Origin: JALEFZ01 sp039817415
GTDB taxonomy: Bacteria > Bacteroidota > Bacteroidia > J057
Direction of reading: 5' to 3'
NCBI GenBank assembly: GCA_039817415.1
Contig: JBCBVV010000006.1
Coordinates: forward strand, 62,001-126,000
DNA: 64,000 nucleotides
Positions 33,780-41,615 of the stretch are shown here, one piece after another; the first letter of the stretch is position 1, and every line of letters begins with the position of its first letter. The notes under the pieces are model-generated. The model was not told the origin of the DNA. It saw only the letters and a program-made list of their open reading frames with translations, and made no database searches. The position numbers and the translations under genes are program-made.

Positions 33780-34970
33780 ATGAATTATTTCGAAAAGGCA
33801 TTGCAACTGCATGCAGAACACAAGGGAAAAATCAGCATTTCCTCCAAAATGCCAGTTGACTGCAAGAACGACCTCGCCACTGTATATTCACCAGGCGTAG
33901 CTGAGCCCTGCTTGGAAATACACAAACAACCTGAAGACGTTTATAAATATACCATCAAGGGGAATACCGTTGCCGTCTTGAGCGATGGTTCTGCCGTTTT
34001 AGGCCTTGGAAATATTGGAGCCGAGGCAGCCATTCCCGTTATGGAAGGCAAGGCCATGCTCTTTAAGAAATTCGCCAATATTGACGCCTTTCCCATCTGT
34101 CTGAATACACAAGACACGGAAGAAATCATAGAAACTGTGAAAAGAATTGCCCCAGTCTTTGGAGGCATTAATCTAGAAGATATTTCCGCACCTAGATGCT
34201 TTGAGATTGAAGAAAGGCTGCAAGATATCGGCATACCTGTTTTTCATGATGATCAGCATGGAACGGCCATCGTAACCCTAGCAGGTCTTATCAATGCTGC
34301 GAAGTTGACAGGCAGAAAGATTTCCGACATGAAAGTGGTTATCAATGGTGCTGGCTCAGCAGGAATTGCCATTGCAAAGCTATTGATGTGTGTTGGATTT
34401 GAGGGAACAAGCTGTGAAGCTGTAAAAGAAATCATCATTTGCGACAGCAAGGGTATCATCCACAGCAAGAGAACCAACCTCAATCCCGTAAAGGTTGAGA
34501 GCCTCTCATATTCCAATCCTGAAGACATGGAAGGAAGCTTGTATGATGCGCTCAAGGGTGCAGATGTTTTTATAGGAGTGAGCAAAGAAAGGCTTTTGAA
34601 GGCGGATCATATTCGCACCATGGCTAAAGATCCTATTATCTTCGCTATGGCCAATCCTGTACCTGAAATTATGCCTGAAGAGGCCTATGAAGGGGGAGCA
34701 GCTGTAGTGGGAACAGGAAGAAGCGATCTTCCCAATCAAATCAACAATGTGCTAGGGTTCCCAGGTATTTTCAGGGGGGCATTGGACGCTAGGGCGAAGC
34801 AAATCACACCTTCCATGAAAGTCGCTGCTGCCTATGCAATCGCGGAGAAGGTTGAGGAGCCCACAAAGGATCAAATCATTCCACCAGCTTTGGATAAATC
34901 TGTAGCCGATGCTGTCGCCCAAGCAGTATATGAAGCGGCACAACAAGACATGCTAGTTAGCCCATTGTAA
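33780..34970 (+). CDS. NAD(P)-dependent malic enzyme
   Basis: A 396-residue enzyme turning malate into pyruvate and CO2. I start at the ATG at 33780 (MNYFEKALQLHAEHKGKI); the frame is open 150 bases further upstream, but that part is not malic-enzyme-like. Key features are the catalytic Lys region DLATVYSPGVAEPC, NTVAVLSDGSAVLGLGNIG, the metal site FEIEERL...PVFHDDQHGTA, the nucleotide motif INGAGSAGIAIAKLL and FAMANPVPEI. The short form lacks the C-terminal phosphotransacetylase-like domain of MaeB. It is followed by a perfect terminator. Confidence 0.95.
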   Translation: MNYFEKALQLHAEHKGKISISSKMPVDCKNDLATVYSPGVAEPCLEIHKQPEDVYKYTIKGNTVAVLSDGSAVLGLGNIGAEAAIPVMEGKAMLFKKFANIDAFPICLNTQDTEEIIETVKRIAPVFGGINLEDISAPRCFEIEERLQDIGIPVFHDDQHGTAIVTLAGLINAAKLTGRKISDMKVVINGAGSAGIAIAKLLMCVGFEGTSCEAVKEIIICDSKGIIHSKRTNLNPVKVESLSYSNPEDMEGSLYDALKGADVFIGVSKERLLKADHIRTMAKDPIIFAMANPVPEIMPEEAYEGGAAVVGTGRSDLPNQINNVLGFPGIFRGALDARAKQITPSMKVAAAYAIAEKVEEPTKDQIIPPALDKSVADAVAQAVYEAAQQDMLVSPL

Positions 34971-34987
34971 GCATACTGCCTACACAA

Positions 34988-35025
34988 AAATCCCTTTCCA
35001 TTAGCTAATGGAAAGGGATTTCTTT
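34988..35025 (+). terminator. Terminator after the malic enzyme gene
   Basis: A perfect 17-bp inverted repeat (34988-35004 with 35005-35021) without spare loop bases, followed by TCTTTT. Flanking A and T runs allow it to work for the convergent gene at 35041 as well. Confidence 0.85.
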
Positions 35026-35040
35026 TATCTTATCCTAAGG

Positions 35041-37107
35041 TTAATTCCTACCAATCCAGCCAGCGGATCTCTTCCACCCTTCCTGAATGTGGCGGTAATC
35101 CATTACCCATATCAACCTTTGGTTTTCACTGATTCTATCTCTCAAATTTTTGATCGAAAAGAGTTTAGGATACGCCCATTCAACTACTTTTCTCCCCGCA
35201 GCATCGTACAAAAATAGTTGATAGTCGCTCACTTTTCCCTTGCGATAAAGGTCCTGAATCTGAAAAATGTCAAGTTTAGTAGAAGGCTCAAAAACATCTT
35301 CAATATTAACGAGACATTCGGTCACTCGATAGGTTGTTGTTAAGTCGCAACCACTGGGATGGGGAGCGGTAATGGAATAAACCCCCGGAGTAATGATTTC
35401 ATTTGCCGAGAAAATCAATGTGTCACCTGGGCAAAGCGTCGTGTCTACTACCTGACTGTCCGCTAAGACTTCCACAGAATAGGTGATTTTCTTGATGCAG
35501 AAAGCAGAATTCAAGAGAGCTGTGTAGACAGAAGTTGTAGTGATGACAGTACCATCTTCGGCGATTAAACTATCGCCAGGACAAATGACAGCATCAACTC
35601 TTCGTTGTATCGTCGAGGAATAATCTACCCTTAAAGTTGTCTGTTCAGGGCAATCCCCTGGATTTGTAGAAAAAGAATAGGTACCCGAATCTGTGATTGC
35701 ACTCCCTAAATACATTAGCGTATCTCCAGGGCAAATGGTCGTATCTACCAGATTGAATTGAACTGGAATGACCGTAACATTCAGCTGGGTCCTACCTGGA
35801 CATGGCAAAATCTGATCTACAAAGGTATAGCTCCCAGCAGAGGTGATCAAAAGGCCATTATAATTGATCACATCTCCATCACAAATGATCGTATCTATGC
35901 TTGTAACGGTTCCTCCTTGGACCACCACATCCAAAGTCGTCTGAGTCTGACAACCACTGTTATTGGTCAAAAAGGTGTAGCTCCCAGGTGTCGAAATCAA
36001 ACTTCCATTAAATAAAATGGTATCACCGGTACAGATGGTGGTATCTACCTGGACAAATTGGGTCTGAAAACTATTCTGATCAAGGGAACTCAATCTTCTC
36101 GTGCAAAAAAGGTCATTCACTTGAAGAAATAGAGAATCACCAGAAAAATTAGAGGTTGTCAGGCATATTTCACTTTCCCCACAACCCGGAAGTTCCGTAT
36201 CTAAGACCTGTCCCAAATCATTTACAATGGAATAGGTAACCTGTGACTGCGGATGGCTAATGCAAACCTCCCAAGCACTATCCGGGCAGGGCAGTTGAAC
36301 ATCAGAAATCATAAGAGGCTTACAGCTTCTGAATAGGGTATGGATTTCTTCTTTGGATAAAGCTTTTTTGTAAATCCTGAATTCGTCAATGTGGCCATTG
36401 AAAGGAAGTGAGCCTGAGTTGGGCTGTCCTAGGATCAAGGAACCATTAATGACAAAATCAGCGTTTTCAATATTTCTTGAAGAAATCAGACAGCCATCCT
36501 CATAAATTTTTAGAGTGGGGATGGTTTCTTCGACATTTTTCACCAAAACATAATGATGCCATTCTCCATCAGAAACATTCGAGTTCAATGCATCCATTGT
36601 CGCATCATAAGGGGCGGATTGTCCCACCGTATTTACATAACCGGGAAAATTAAAATGATGGGAGACTGTTAAACCCGTAGCGTAATTTGAGTTGATATAC
36701 CAAGTAAAATTACACAGATCCGGGGACCAACTGCCTGTTCGCTGATCTATCAGGTTCATTCTGCTTGTGATAGATGTTTTTAGCCAAACAGAAATGGAAT
36801 AGCTCTTTAGTGGCTTCAACCTTGCTGCATTGGGAAAGGTCATTTTTGCATTGGAGGATGTAAAATTCCCTGCATTTCCGCATATACCAGCCGAACTAGT
36901 CAAAAATTGAGTAACAGGGTGATAGCCATTCCCACTTTGATCTAAATAATTTTGATCAAAAGAGACATAGACCTCTAGTGAATCCGTAGGAATGTGAAAG
37001 CTGTCTCCTGGAGCAATAAGTGTACATTGGCTATAGGTATTCAAGCCCAGGAACATAAATAGGAGGAGAGCCTGAATGATCAGGCAGTTTGTGTGATTCT
37101 GTTTCAT
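35041..37107 (-). CDS. Secreted LamG-domain protein with tandem DTTICPGDTL-type repeats
   Basis: A 688-residue surface protein. A signal peptide (about 1-27, ending NTYSQ) is followed by a LamG/concanavalin-like domain (about 40-262; SYSISVWLKTSIT, WHHYVLVKN, FNGHIDEFRIYKKALSKEEI). A linker with cysteine pairs follows, then five repeats of about 55-60 residues, each starting with a variant of VDTTICPGDTL and carrying a GSYTF-like strand. The end (VFEPSTKLDIFQIQDLYRKG, YQLFLYDAAGRKV) resembles a type B gliding/T9SS sorting domain but then diverges, lacking the usual GWDG and PSGVY elements. An adhesin or matrix protein exported by type IX secretion is plausible. Confidence 0.75.
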   Translation of the reverse strand: MKQNHTNCLIIQALLLFMFLGLNTYSQCTLIAPGDSFHIPTDSLEVYVSFDQNYLDQSGNGYHPVTQFLTSSAGICGNAGNFTSSNAKMTFPNAARLKPLKSYSISVWLKTSITSRMNLIDQRTGSWSPDLCNFTWYINSNYATGLTVSHHFNFPGYVNTVGQSAPYDATMDALNSNVSDGEWHHYVLVKNVEETIPTLKIYEDGCLISSRNIENADFVINGSLILGQPNSGSLPFNGHIDEFRIYKKALSKEEIHTLFRSCKPLMISDVQLPCPDSAWEVCISHPQSQVTYSIVNDLGQVLDTELPGCGESEICLTTSNFSGDSLFLQVNDLFCTRRLSSLDQNSFQTQFVQVDTTICTGDTILFNGSLISTPGSYTFLTNNSGCQTQTTLDVVVQGGTVTSIDTIICDGDVINYNGLLITSAGSYTFVDQILPCPGRTQLNVTVIPVQFNLVDTTICPGDTLMYLGSAITDSGTYSFSTNPGDCPEQTTLRVDYSSTIQRRVDAVICPGDSLIAEDGTVITTTSVYTALLNSAFCIKKITYSVEVLADSQVVDTTLCPGDTLIFSANEIITPGVYSITAPHPSGCDLTTTYRVTECLVNIEDVFEPSTKLDIFQIQDLYRKGKVSDYQLFLYDAAGRKVVEWAYPKLFSIKNLRDRISENQRLIWVMDYRHIQEGWKRSAGWIGRN

Positions 37108-37161
37108 GGTTAATACTTTTGTGCTGCAAATAAATGTACTGAATATTTTTCTAGATAGAGA

Positions 37162-38091
37162 TCAGGATCTTAATTTTTTCACAAGTTTACCGACCGATCT
37201 TCTCATTTGATAGAGAGGATTTTTTTCCTCTTTCATCTTGTCTTCGTAGGCCTTGCGTTGGAGTTCGTAATTGCTCGAGTCAATCTCTATTTTCTGTGGC
37301 GTTTTGCTCTTTTTTGCCACGACGAATAATTCCTCCCGATTGGCTTCATCTCCTTCCTGAAGCCATGCTATTTCAAAACCTGCCTTATGCAGAATATTTC
37401 TCAGGCTAATCCGATTGAAATAATAGGTATGAACAACCCTCAACCATCTTTCATAGAAGGGTGCTTTCAGATGTAAGGCATTGGGAACTGCCAAATACAG
37501 CATCCCCTTATCAGAAAGAACATGCTGAACCTTTTCCAATACAGTCAAGGGATTCATAAAATGCTCCAGCACATGCCGCATAATGATGAAGTCAAACTTC
37601 CCTTCATTACCTTTTTCCCAATCTGCATCCGCATCATTGCTCAGCACATTTACCCCTTTGCCTTCCAAAATCTGTATACATTCCTCAGAGGGTTCAATGG
37701 CAAAATACGCTAGCTCAGGGTAATGCTGCTGAAAGTATGTTAGGATATTCCCCTCACCACTTCCAACATCTAGTAAATTTTTAATGGAGTCCATTGGAAA
37801 GCCCTTTGATTTCAATCGCTGGTCAATGGTACCATAGCGCTTGAAGTTGGCCGGATCATCCGTACGTGAATTGGCTACCTCGGCGGGGCGATAATGCTCA
37901 TCATATTCATGCGCATAATATTGCAAGTATCTCTTCTTGGTCCATCTTGGCGAAAGGAAAGACAATCCACAGTTTTTGCAAAGAGATAAATTTAGCGGAA
38001 TGGCAAATTGCCCCTTAACCTGATAATGGTGTAGGTCAGTCGAGTGACAAATAACACAAGATACCTCTTCGAGCTGAGTGGATTGAGACAT
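37162..38091 (-). CDS. Class I SAM-dependent methyltransferase with N-terminal zinc-ribbon
   Basis: A 309-residue protein. Cys12/Cys15 (CVIC) and Cys38/Cys41 (CKNC) form a likely zinc knuckle, as in the methyltransferases that act on sugar nucleotides or polysaccharide ends. The SAM motif LLDVGSGEGNILTYF lies near residue 107, the acidic motif FAIEPSEE near 135 and DFIIMRHVLEHFMNP near 170. A basic coil (RRSVGKLVKKLRS) ends it. The substrate is not evident. Next to a surface protein and distant from the flippase locus, it might modify an envelope glycan. Confidence 0.88.
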   Translation of the reverse strand: MSQSTQLEEVSCVICHSTDLHHYQVKGQFAIPLNLSLCKNCGLSFLSPRWTKKRYLQYYAHEYDEHYRPAEVANSRTDDPANFKRYGTIDQRLKSKGFPMDSIKNLLDVGSGEGNILTYFQQHYPELAYFAIEPSEECIQILEGKGVNVLSNDADADWEKGNEGKFDFIIMRHVLEHFMNPLTVLEKVQHVLSDKGMLYLAVPNALHLKAPFYERWLRVVHTYYFNRISLRNILHKAGFEIAWLQEGDEANREELFVVAKKSKTPQKIEIDSSNYELQRKAYEDKMKEEKNPLYQMRRSVGKLVKKLRS

Positions 38092-38156
38092 GTAGATGAT
38101 TATCTAAAATTGGGGACTATTTTCCCTGCCATCAAAGATAAAGGTGAGTCTATAAA

Positions 38157-38212
38157 TAAAAAAGAAGATTTCCAGCAGAAGGAATGACACATTCCCATAC
38201 TGAAAATCTTCT
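38157..38212 (-). terminator. Terminator of infC
   Basis: Read on the minus strand, a 13-bp stem (38200-38212 with 38163-38175, one G-U) is followed by six T and an AT-rich tail. It is 70 bases after the infC stop and shows that infC is not cotranscribed with rpmI/rplT. Confidence 0.85.
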
Positions 38213-38281
38213 TACTAGAAAGGAGCTAACATCCTCGCTTTCTGACCTGGAGTCATCGAAAGAGTTCCAGGCCTATGTATC

Positions 38282-38836
38282 TTATTTCGGAGCCAATAAC
38301 ATGGTCATCCTACGTCCGTTCATTTGTGGTGGGGACTCAATCTTAGCGATATCATCCAACGCTTCTTTTACCTTGGCCAGTACATCTCTTCCTCTGTCCT
38401 TGTATACAATACTTCTTCCTCTAAACTGAACATATACTTTCAGTTTGTTTCCATCTTTGATGAACTTTTCTGCGTGCTTGAGCTTGAAATTCAAATCGTG
38501 CTCATCAGTGTTAGGGCCAAATCTCAGTTCCTTTACTTCAGTAGTAGCTTGCTTAGCTTTTTGAGCTTTCCTTTGCTTCTTGATTTCGTACATGAACTTG
38601 GAGTACTCCATGATTCTTGCCACAGGAGGTTTAGCGTTTGGGGAAATCTCCACCAAATCCAGTTCAAGATCTTGAGCTTTCGCAAGGGCGTCGCGTGTAG
38701 ACATAATGTCATTGGCAGGTTCTCCATCGATGGATACTACCCTTACTTCAGGTACGCGAATACGGTGATTAATTCTGTGCTCGGGTTCACGATTGACCCG
38801 CATCGGCCTTCTGCCTGTGTTTCTTCTTCTTCCCAA
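38282..38836 (-). CDS. infC: Translation initiation factor IF-3, probable TTG start
   Basis: A 184-residue factor that keeps ribosomal subunits apart and checks start codons. The N-terminal domain has EHRINHRIRVPEVRVVSIDG and DLVEISPNAKPPVARIMEYS, and the C-terminal domain has KELRFGPNTDEHDLNFKLKH. The best start is a TTG at 38836, preceded in frame by TAA two codons earlier; the first ATG (38803) would cut the usual basic leader RRRNTGRRPMRVN. Rare start codons in infC are a known basis of self-regulation. thrS, rpmI and rplT, its common neighbours, are absent here. Confidence 0.95.
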   Translation of the reverse strand: MGRRRNTGRRPMRVNREPEHRINHRIRVPEVRVVSIDGEPANDIMSTRDALAKAQDLELDLVEISPNAKPPVARIMEYSKFMYEIKKQRKAQKAKQATTEVKELRFGPNTDEHDLNFKLKHAEKFIKDGNKLKVYVQFRGRSIVYKDRGRDVLAKVKEALDDIAKIESPPQMNGRRMTMLLAPK

Positions 38837-39122
38837 TAGTTAAAAGTTAAGTGAATAAAAATTTTCAGGAGTCTATAGACAAAGATTCCACCCATGTCAA
38901 TACTTCGACTTGGGTGTTCAAATATACTCCTTTGTTTCATTAATATACGGATTAATTTTTTAAAGTGTTGCAGTTGGAAATTATGAGAAGAGAAAAGAAG
39001 CTAAAGTTTTTTAAAATTCATTTATAAACACCTAACGATCAAATTCTTACAGTTTATTCCCTTATAGAATTGACTCATACCCATAAATGATGTGGGCAGT
39101 TGACACGGCCATTCATATGTAA
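38837..39122. other. Gene-free stretch upstream of infC
   Basis: This AT-rich region holds the infC promoter. TATATTTG on the minus strand (38919-38926) fits the -7 consensus exactly, which would give a leader of about 75 nt, but no matching -33 TTTG is seen. Between about 38950 and 39122 I see no gene or RNA. Confidence 0.5.
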
Positions 39123-39166
39123 GAAACAGAGCCAAGGGAAAGCATATTCCTCCTTAGCTCTGTTTC
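39123..39166 (-). terminator. Probable terminator of the lipoprotein gene at 39209
   Basis: A 10-bp stem, GAAACAGAGC (39123-39132) with GCTCTGTTTC (39157-39166), and a long loop that can extend the stem. On the minus strand it ends in TTTCTT. It lies 42 bases after the stop codon. The T run is short, so strength is uncertain. Confidence 0.6.
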
Positions 39167-39208
39167 AGCAAAATTTTGACAATTTCCTTACTTCGTCTAC
39201 CTTCTGGC

Positions 39209-40066
39209 TTATTCGCAGCTTATGGCTCCCCCTTCATACTTCTGGCTAGCGAAGCTTTTCAAGAAGTCATTTCTCCATTCGAATTTGGCGTCAGCCTTCT
39301 TGGCGTCTCCCACAAAAGGAACTTTAAATTCAAAATCGAATCGTTGGCTGGCAGGTATGTCATACATCAATTCCTTGTGGATCGTTATGACCTTATTGTC
39401 TTTATCTTTGAACTCCAGTTCCAGCTTTAATTTAGAAATGACCATATCAATGTTATTGGTCAAGAATCCTGTAACTGTCCCACCATCTCTTTTTCCTGTT
39501 TTCTTCCAATCCCACTCCCCGAGAATTACCTTACTCTCTGCCTCCTTGATAACAGCAGCTCTATTTTTCCCAAAGCTTTTATTGGCTGATTTGATCGCAT
39601 TGACGATCGCCACGTCCGTCGTATCGTTTTCTCCTAGGCAGGAAGTGGCTCTGGCAAAAGCCAATTGTGCCGAATCGAATTCCGTTACGAAGTTGTAAGT
39701 ATCGTATAGGTATAGCTTTTCTCCCTTGCTTCTTTTGAAAAACAAAATAGACTCCCTTTCGCTAAGCAGGCGACATTCGGCTTTGACATAGACTCTGTAT
39801 TCATCGCCTAGAGGCTCAATTTTTTGGATGTCGTAGGTGTCAGGATGACAGAAATTTGGATACTCTTGAATGAAAGGAAATTCTATGGCCATTGCCTTAA
39901 CAGCAGTGTTGAAACTCTGTTTCATAAAGGCCTTTGAGCGCTCGGTGATGAGCTCCTGGTCACGAGCTGCTTGTCCATTATCACATCCCCCAAAAATAAA
40001 AGGAAGGATCAATATTATTGAGAAGCTAAGCCTCCTGATAGGAAGTAATGTAGCAAACATATTCAT
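39209..40066 (-). CDS. Hypothetical lipoprotein
   Basis: I do not recognise the family. The frame opens at a TTG at 40093, but the ATGs at 40066 or 40060 (MNMFATLLPIRRLSFSIILI) give a signal peptide ending in the lipobox FGGC, with the mature protein starting at CDNGQ. The mature part is about 255 residues, begins with a charged helix (RDQELITERSKAFMKQSFNT) and ends with a beta-rich domain (MVISKLKLELEFKDKDNKVI). Four further cysteines, including the one near the last residue, suggest disulfides. It is flanked by its own terminator and lies in an envelope-protein neighbourhood. Confidence 0.7.
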   Translation of the reverse strand: MNMFATLLPIRRLSFSIILILPFIFGGCDNGQAARDQELITERSKAFMKQSFNTAVKAMAIEFPFIQEYPNFCHPDTYDIQKIEPLGDEYRVYVKAECRLLSERESILFFKRSKGEKLYLYDTYNFVTEFDSAQLAFARATSCLGENDTTDVAIVNAIKSANKSFGKNRAAVIKEAESKVILGEWDWKKTGKRDGGTVTGFLTNNIDMVISKLKLELEFKDKDNKVITIHKELMYDIPASQRFDFEFKVPFVGDAKKADAKFEWRNDFLKSFASQKYEGGAISCE

Positions 40067-40184
40067 TGGATTTTCGCAAAAATATGACGACAAGGCGAAA
40101 TATTAAATATTTTACCTTCGAATTCTACTGATTATCCAACTGTTGATGAATTCTTTACGCTGGGCTTGAAATCTCTTAATATAA

Positions 40185-40928
40185 TCAGGGCTTTCCTGCA
40201 TCAATGATTTCCACACCTGTATCATCTTTCGGAGGTTTTTGTTTACGAGGGGGAAGGGCAGGACCGCGCCCTAGAGAAAACATAAATCCCACCTGTACGG
40301 ATTGAAGGGCATCGAAACCACTGATCCCTTCCTCTTGGCCATAATTGTCGAGATAGTCTGTAGGCAAAAACCGATAGGTATAAGCGATGTTGAAGGAAAT
40401 GAAATCATTGACCCTGGCTTCCAAACCCAAGGAGCCAGACAATTGAGGAACGATCTGATTGGTAGCCGCTCCCTCTGAAGCGGGGCCATCAAAGCGAATC
40501 AATCTTCTCCCATCATTGTCTTTGGGACTAAAAAACATCAAGCCATATCCAAGCTGGGCATATGGCTGCAAGCGCTTCGCTGGGAATAGCCTGTAGGAAA
40601 CGGCCAATTCTCCATGAATAAAGGAAGTCTCAATAAACCTAGGCAATGGCTGACCGTCTTGATCTAGCGGAATGTCATCTCCATCAAATTGATCAGCAAA
40701 GCGACCAAAGCCAGCCTGTAGATGCAAGTTAAAGGATCTTCTATTGGCCTTCTGGATTGACAAATGACTCCCTGCATACGTACGGAAATAGCTAGGATCA
40801 TTGTAATCCCCTATATAGTTATTGCCCGTAAGGCCCACACCTATCTTTACAGGAGCTTTTTGATTCTGCGCCATCATCAGACATACGGAAAGTAGCAGAA
40901 GGGAGAATACGAGCGGCTTCCTAAGCAT
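40185..40928 (-). CDS. Outer-membrane beta-barrel protein
   Basis: A 247-residue protein. The signal peptide is about residues 1-20 (ending MMAQ). The mature part alternates hydrophobic strands typical of a small eight-stranded barrel: NLHLQAGFGRF, HGELAVSYRLF, YAQLGYGLMFF, GSLGLEARVNDFISFNIAYT and a last strand SVQVGFMFSLG. The C-terminal tail (PPRKQKPPKDDTGVEII) is Pro/Lys rich and lacks an OmpA peptidoglycan domain, so it is not a full OmpA. The function is likely structural. It is followed 256 bases upstream of its start by another minus-strand lipoprotein gene. Confidence 0.75.
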   Translation of the reverse strand: MLRKPLVFSLLLLSVCLMMAQNQKAPVKIGVGLTGNNYIGDYNDPSYFRTYAGSHLSIQKANRRSFNLHLQAGFGRFADQFDGDDIPLDQDGQPLPRFIETSFIHGELAVSYRLFPAKRLQPYAQLGYGLMFFSPKDNDGRRLIRFDGPASEGAATNQIVPQLSGSLGLEARVNDFISFNIAYTYRFLPTDYLDNYGQEEGISGFDALQSVQVGFMFSLGRGPALPPRKQKPPKDDTGVEIIDAGKP

Positions 40929-40966
40929 AACATTTATTTCTAAGAAGAGATTATATCTCTACAAGT

Positions 40967-41524
40967 TTACATGATAACGATGTAGGTAAGGACAAGATCA
41001 TCTGATAAATCCTGCATGCGCGGATTCTCCATCTCAGCCCATTTTTGAATGTCCTTTACCTTGAAGAGGTAGTGAATAGAAGGTTGTTGGGTACTGACAA
41101 GGTCTACCATCTCGAATGATGGAATAAAAGAAACAAAACCCTTGTTAATGTTATCCTTAAAGCTTCCATAAGTTTGGCCAATGGAAATGCCATTTTTCCC
41201 CTGCCATTTGGGATGTTCAATTCTGATCCGATTGATGACCCCATTTTGGAAAAAGTCTTCCTCAATCAAGAGCCTTCCATCCTTATCAGACAAAATTTGC
41301 ACCCCCCAGCTATAGCCATTCTCTTCAAAGGTCGTATCGTTGACAACCATACCTTTCCAAAAGAACGATTCTATAGGAGGCCATGAGGCTCCTAATTCAA
41401 ATTTTCCGACTTTACCCGAAGATATACGGTAGGTCGAGCTACAGGATGATAGCAGGCATAGGCCTACTGTCAAACACAAAAATCGGAAAACTATTCTCCA
41501 ATTTCTTTGCGTAAACTGTGCCAA
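40967..41524 (-). CDS. Hypothetical lipoprotein
   Basis: I do not recognise the family. The frame is open to 41701, but that would overlap the divergent protease gene. A TTG at 41524 gives a positively charged start (AQFTQRNWRIVFRFLCLTVG) and the lipobox LLSSC, so I use it; an ATG at 41596 is the alternative. The mature protein (about 155 residues) opens TYRISSGKVGKFELG and has a beta-rich core, with a conserved-looking GISIGQTYGSFKDNINKGF. It is divergent from ctpA, whose promoter lies at 41581-41610. Confidence 0.6.
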   Translation of the reverse strand: MAQFTQRNWRIVFRFLCLTVGLCLLSSCSSTYRISSGKVGKFELGASWPPIESFFWKGMVVNDTTFEENGYSWGVQILSDKDGRLLIEEDFFQNGVINRIRIEHPKWQGKNGISIGQTYGSFKDNINKGFVSFIPSFEMVDLVSTQQPSIHYLFKVKDIQKWAEMENPRMQDLSDDLVLTYIVIM

Positions 41525-41580
41525 GTTTACAATGGAAAAAATAAATACATCCCTTTTGGAATGATCAAAATGGCAAAACT

Positions 41581-41610
41581 TTTGAAAGCTAGTCATTTCA
41601 GCTAAATTTG
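41581..41610 (+). promoter_or_regulatory. Promoter of the CtpA-like protease gene
   Basis: TTTG (41581-41584), 18 bases, TAAATTTG (41603-41610), an exact consensus pair. The -7 box ends only 5 bases before the ATG at 41616, so transcription should begin at or next to the start codon and the mRNA would be leaderless. Confidence 0.7.
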
Positions 41611-41615
41611 AAGGT

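Noticed and set aside
35280..36060. CRISPR-like or DNA tandem repeat
   Set aside because: Periodicity comes from protein repeats (VDTTICPGDTL); spacing and DNA identity are irregular and the frame is open throughout.
38826..38840. ATT start codon for infC, as in E. coli
   Set aside because: The ATT at 38837-38835 is out of frame; the in-frame TTG at 38836 is the start.
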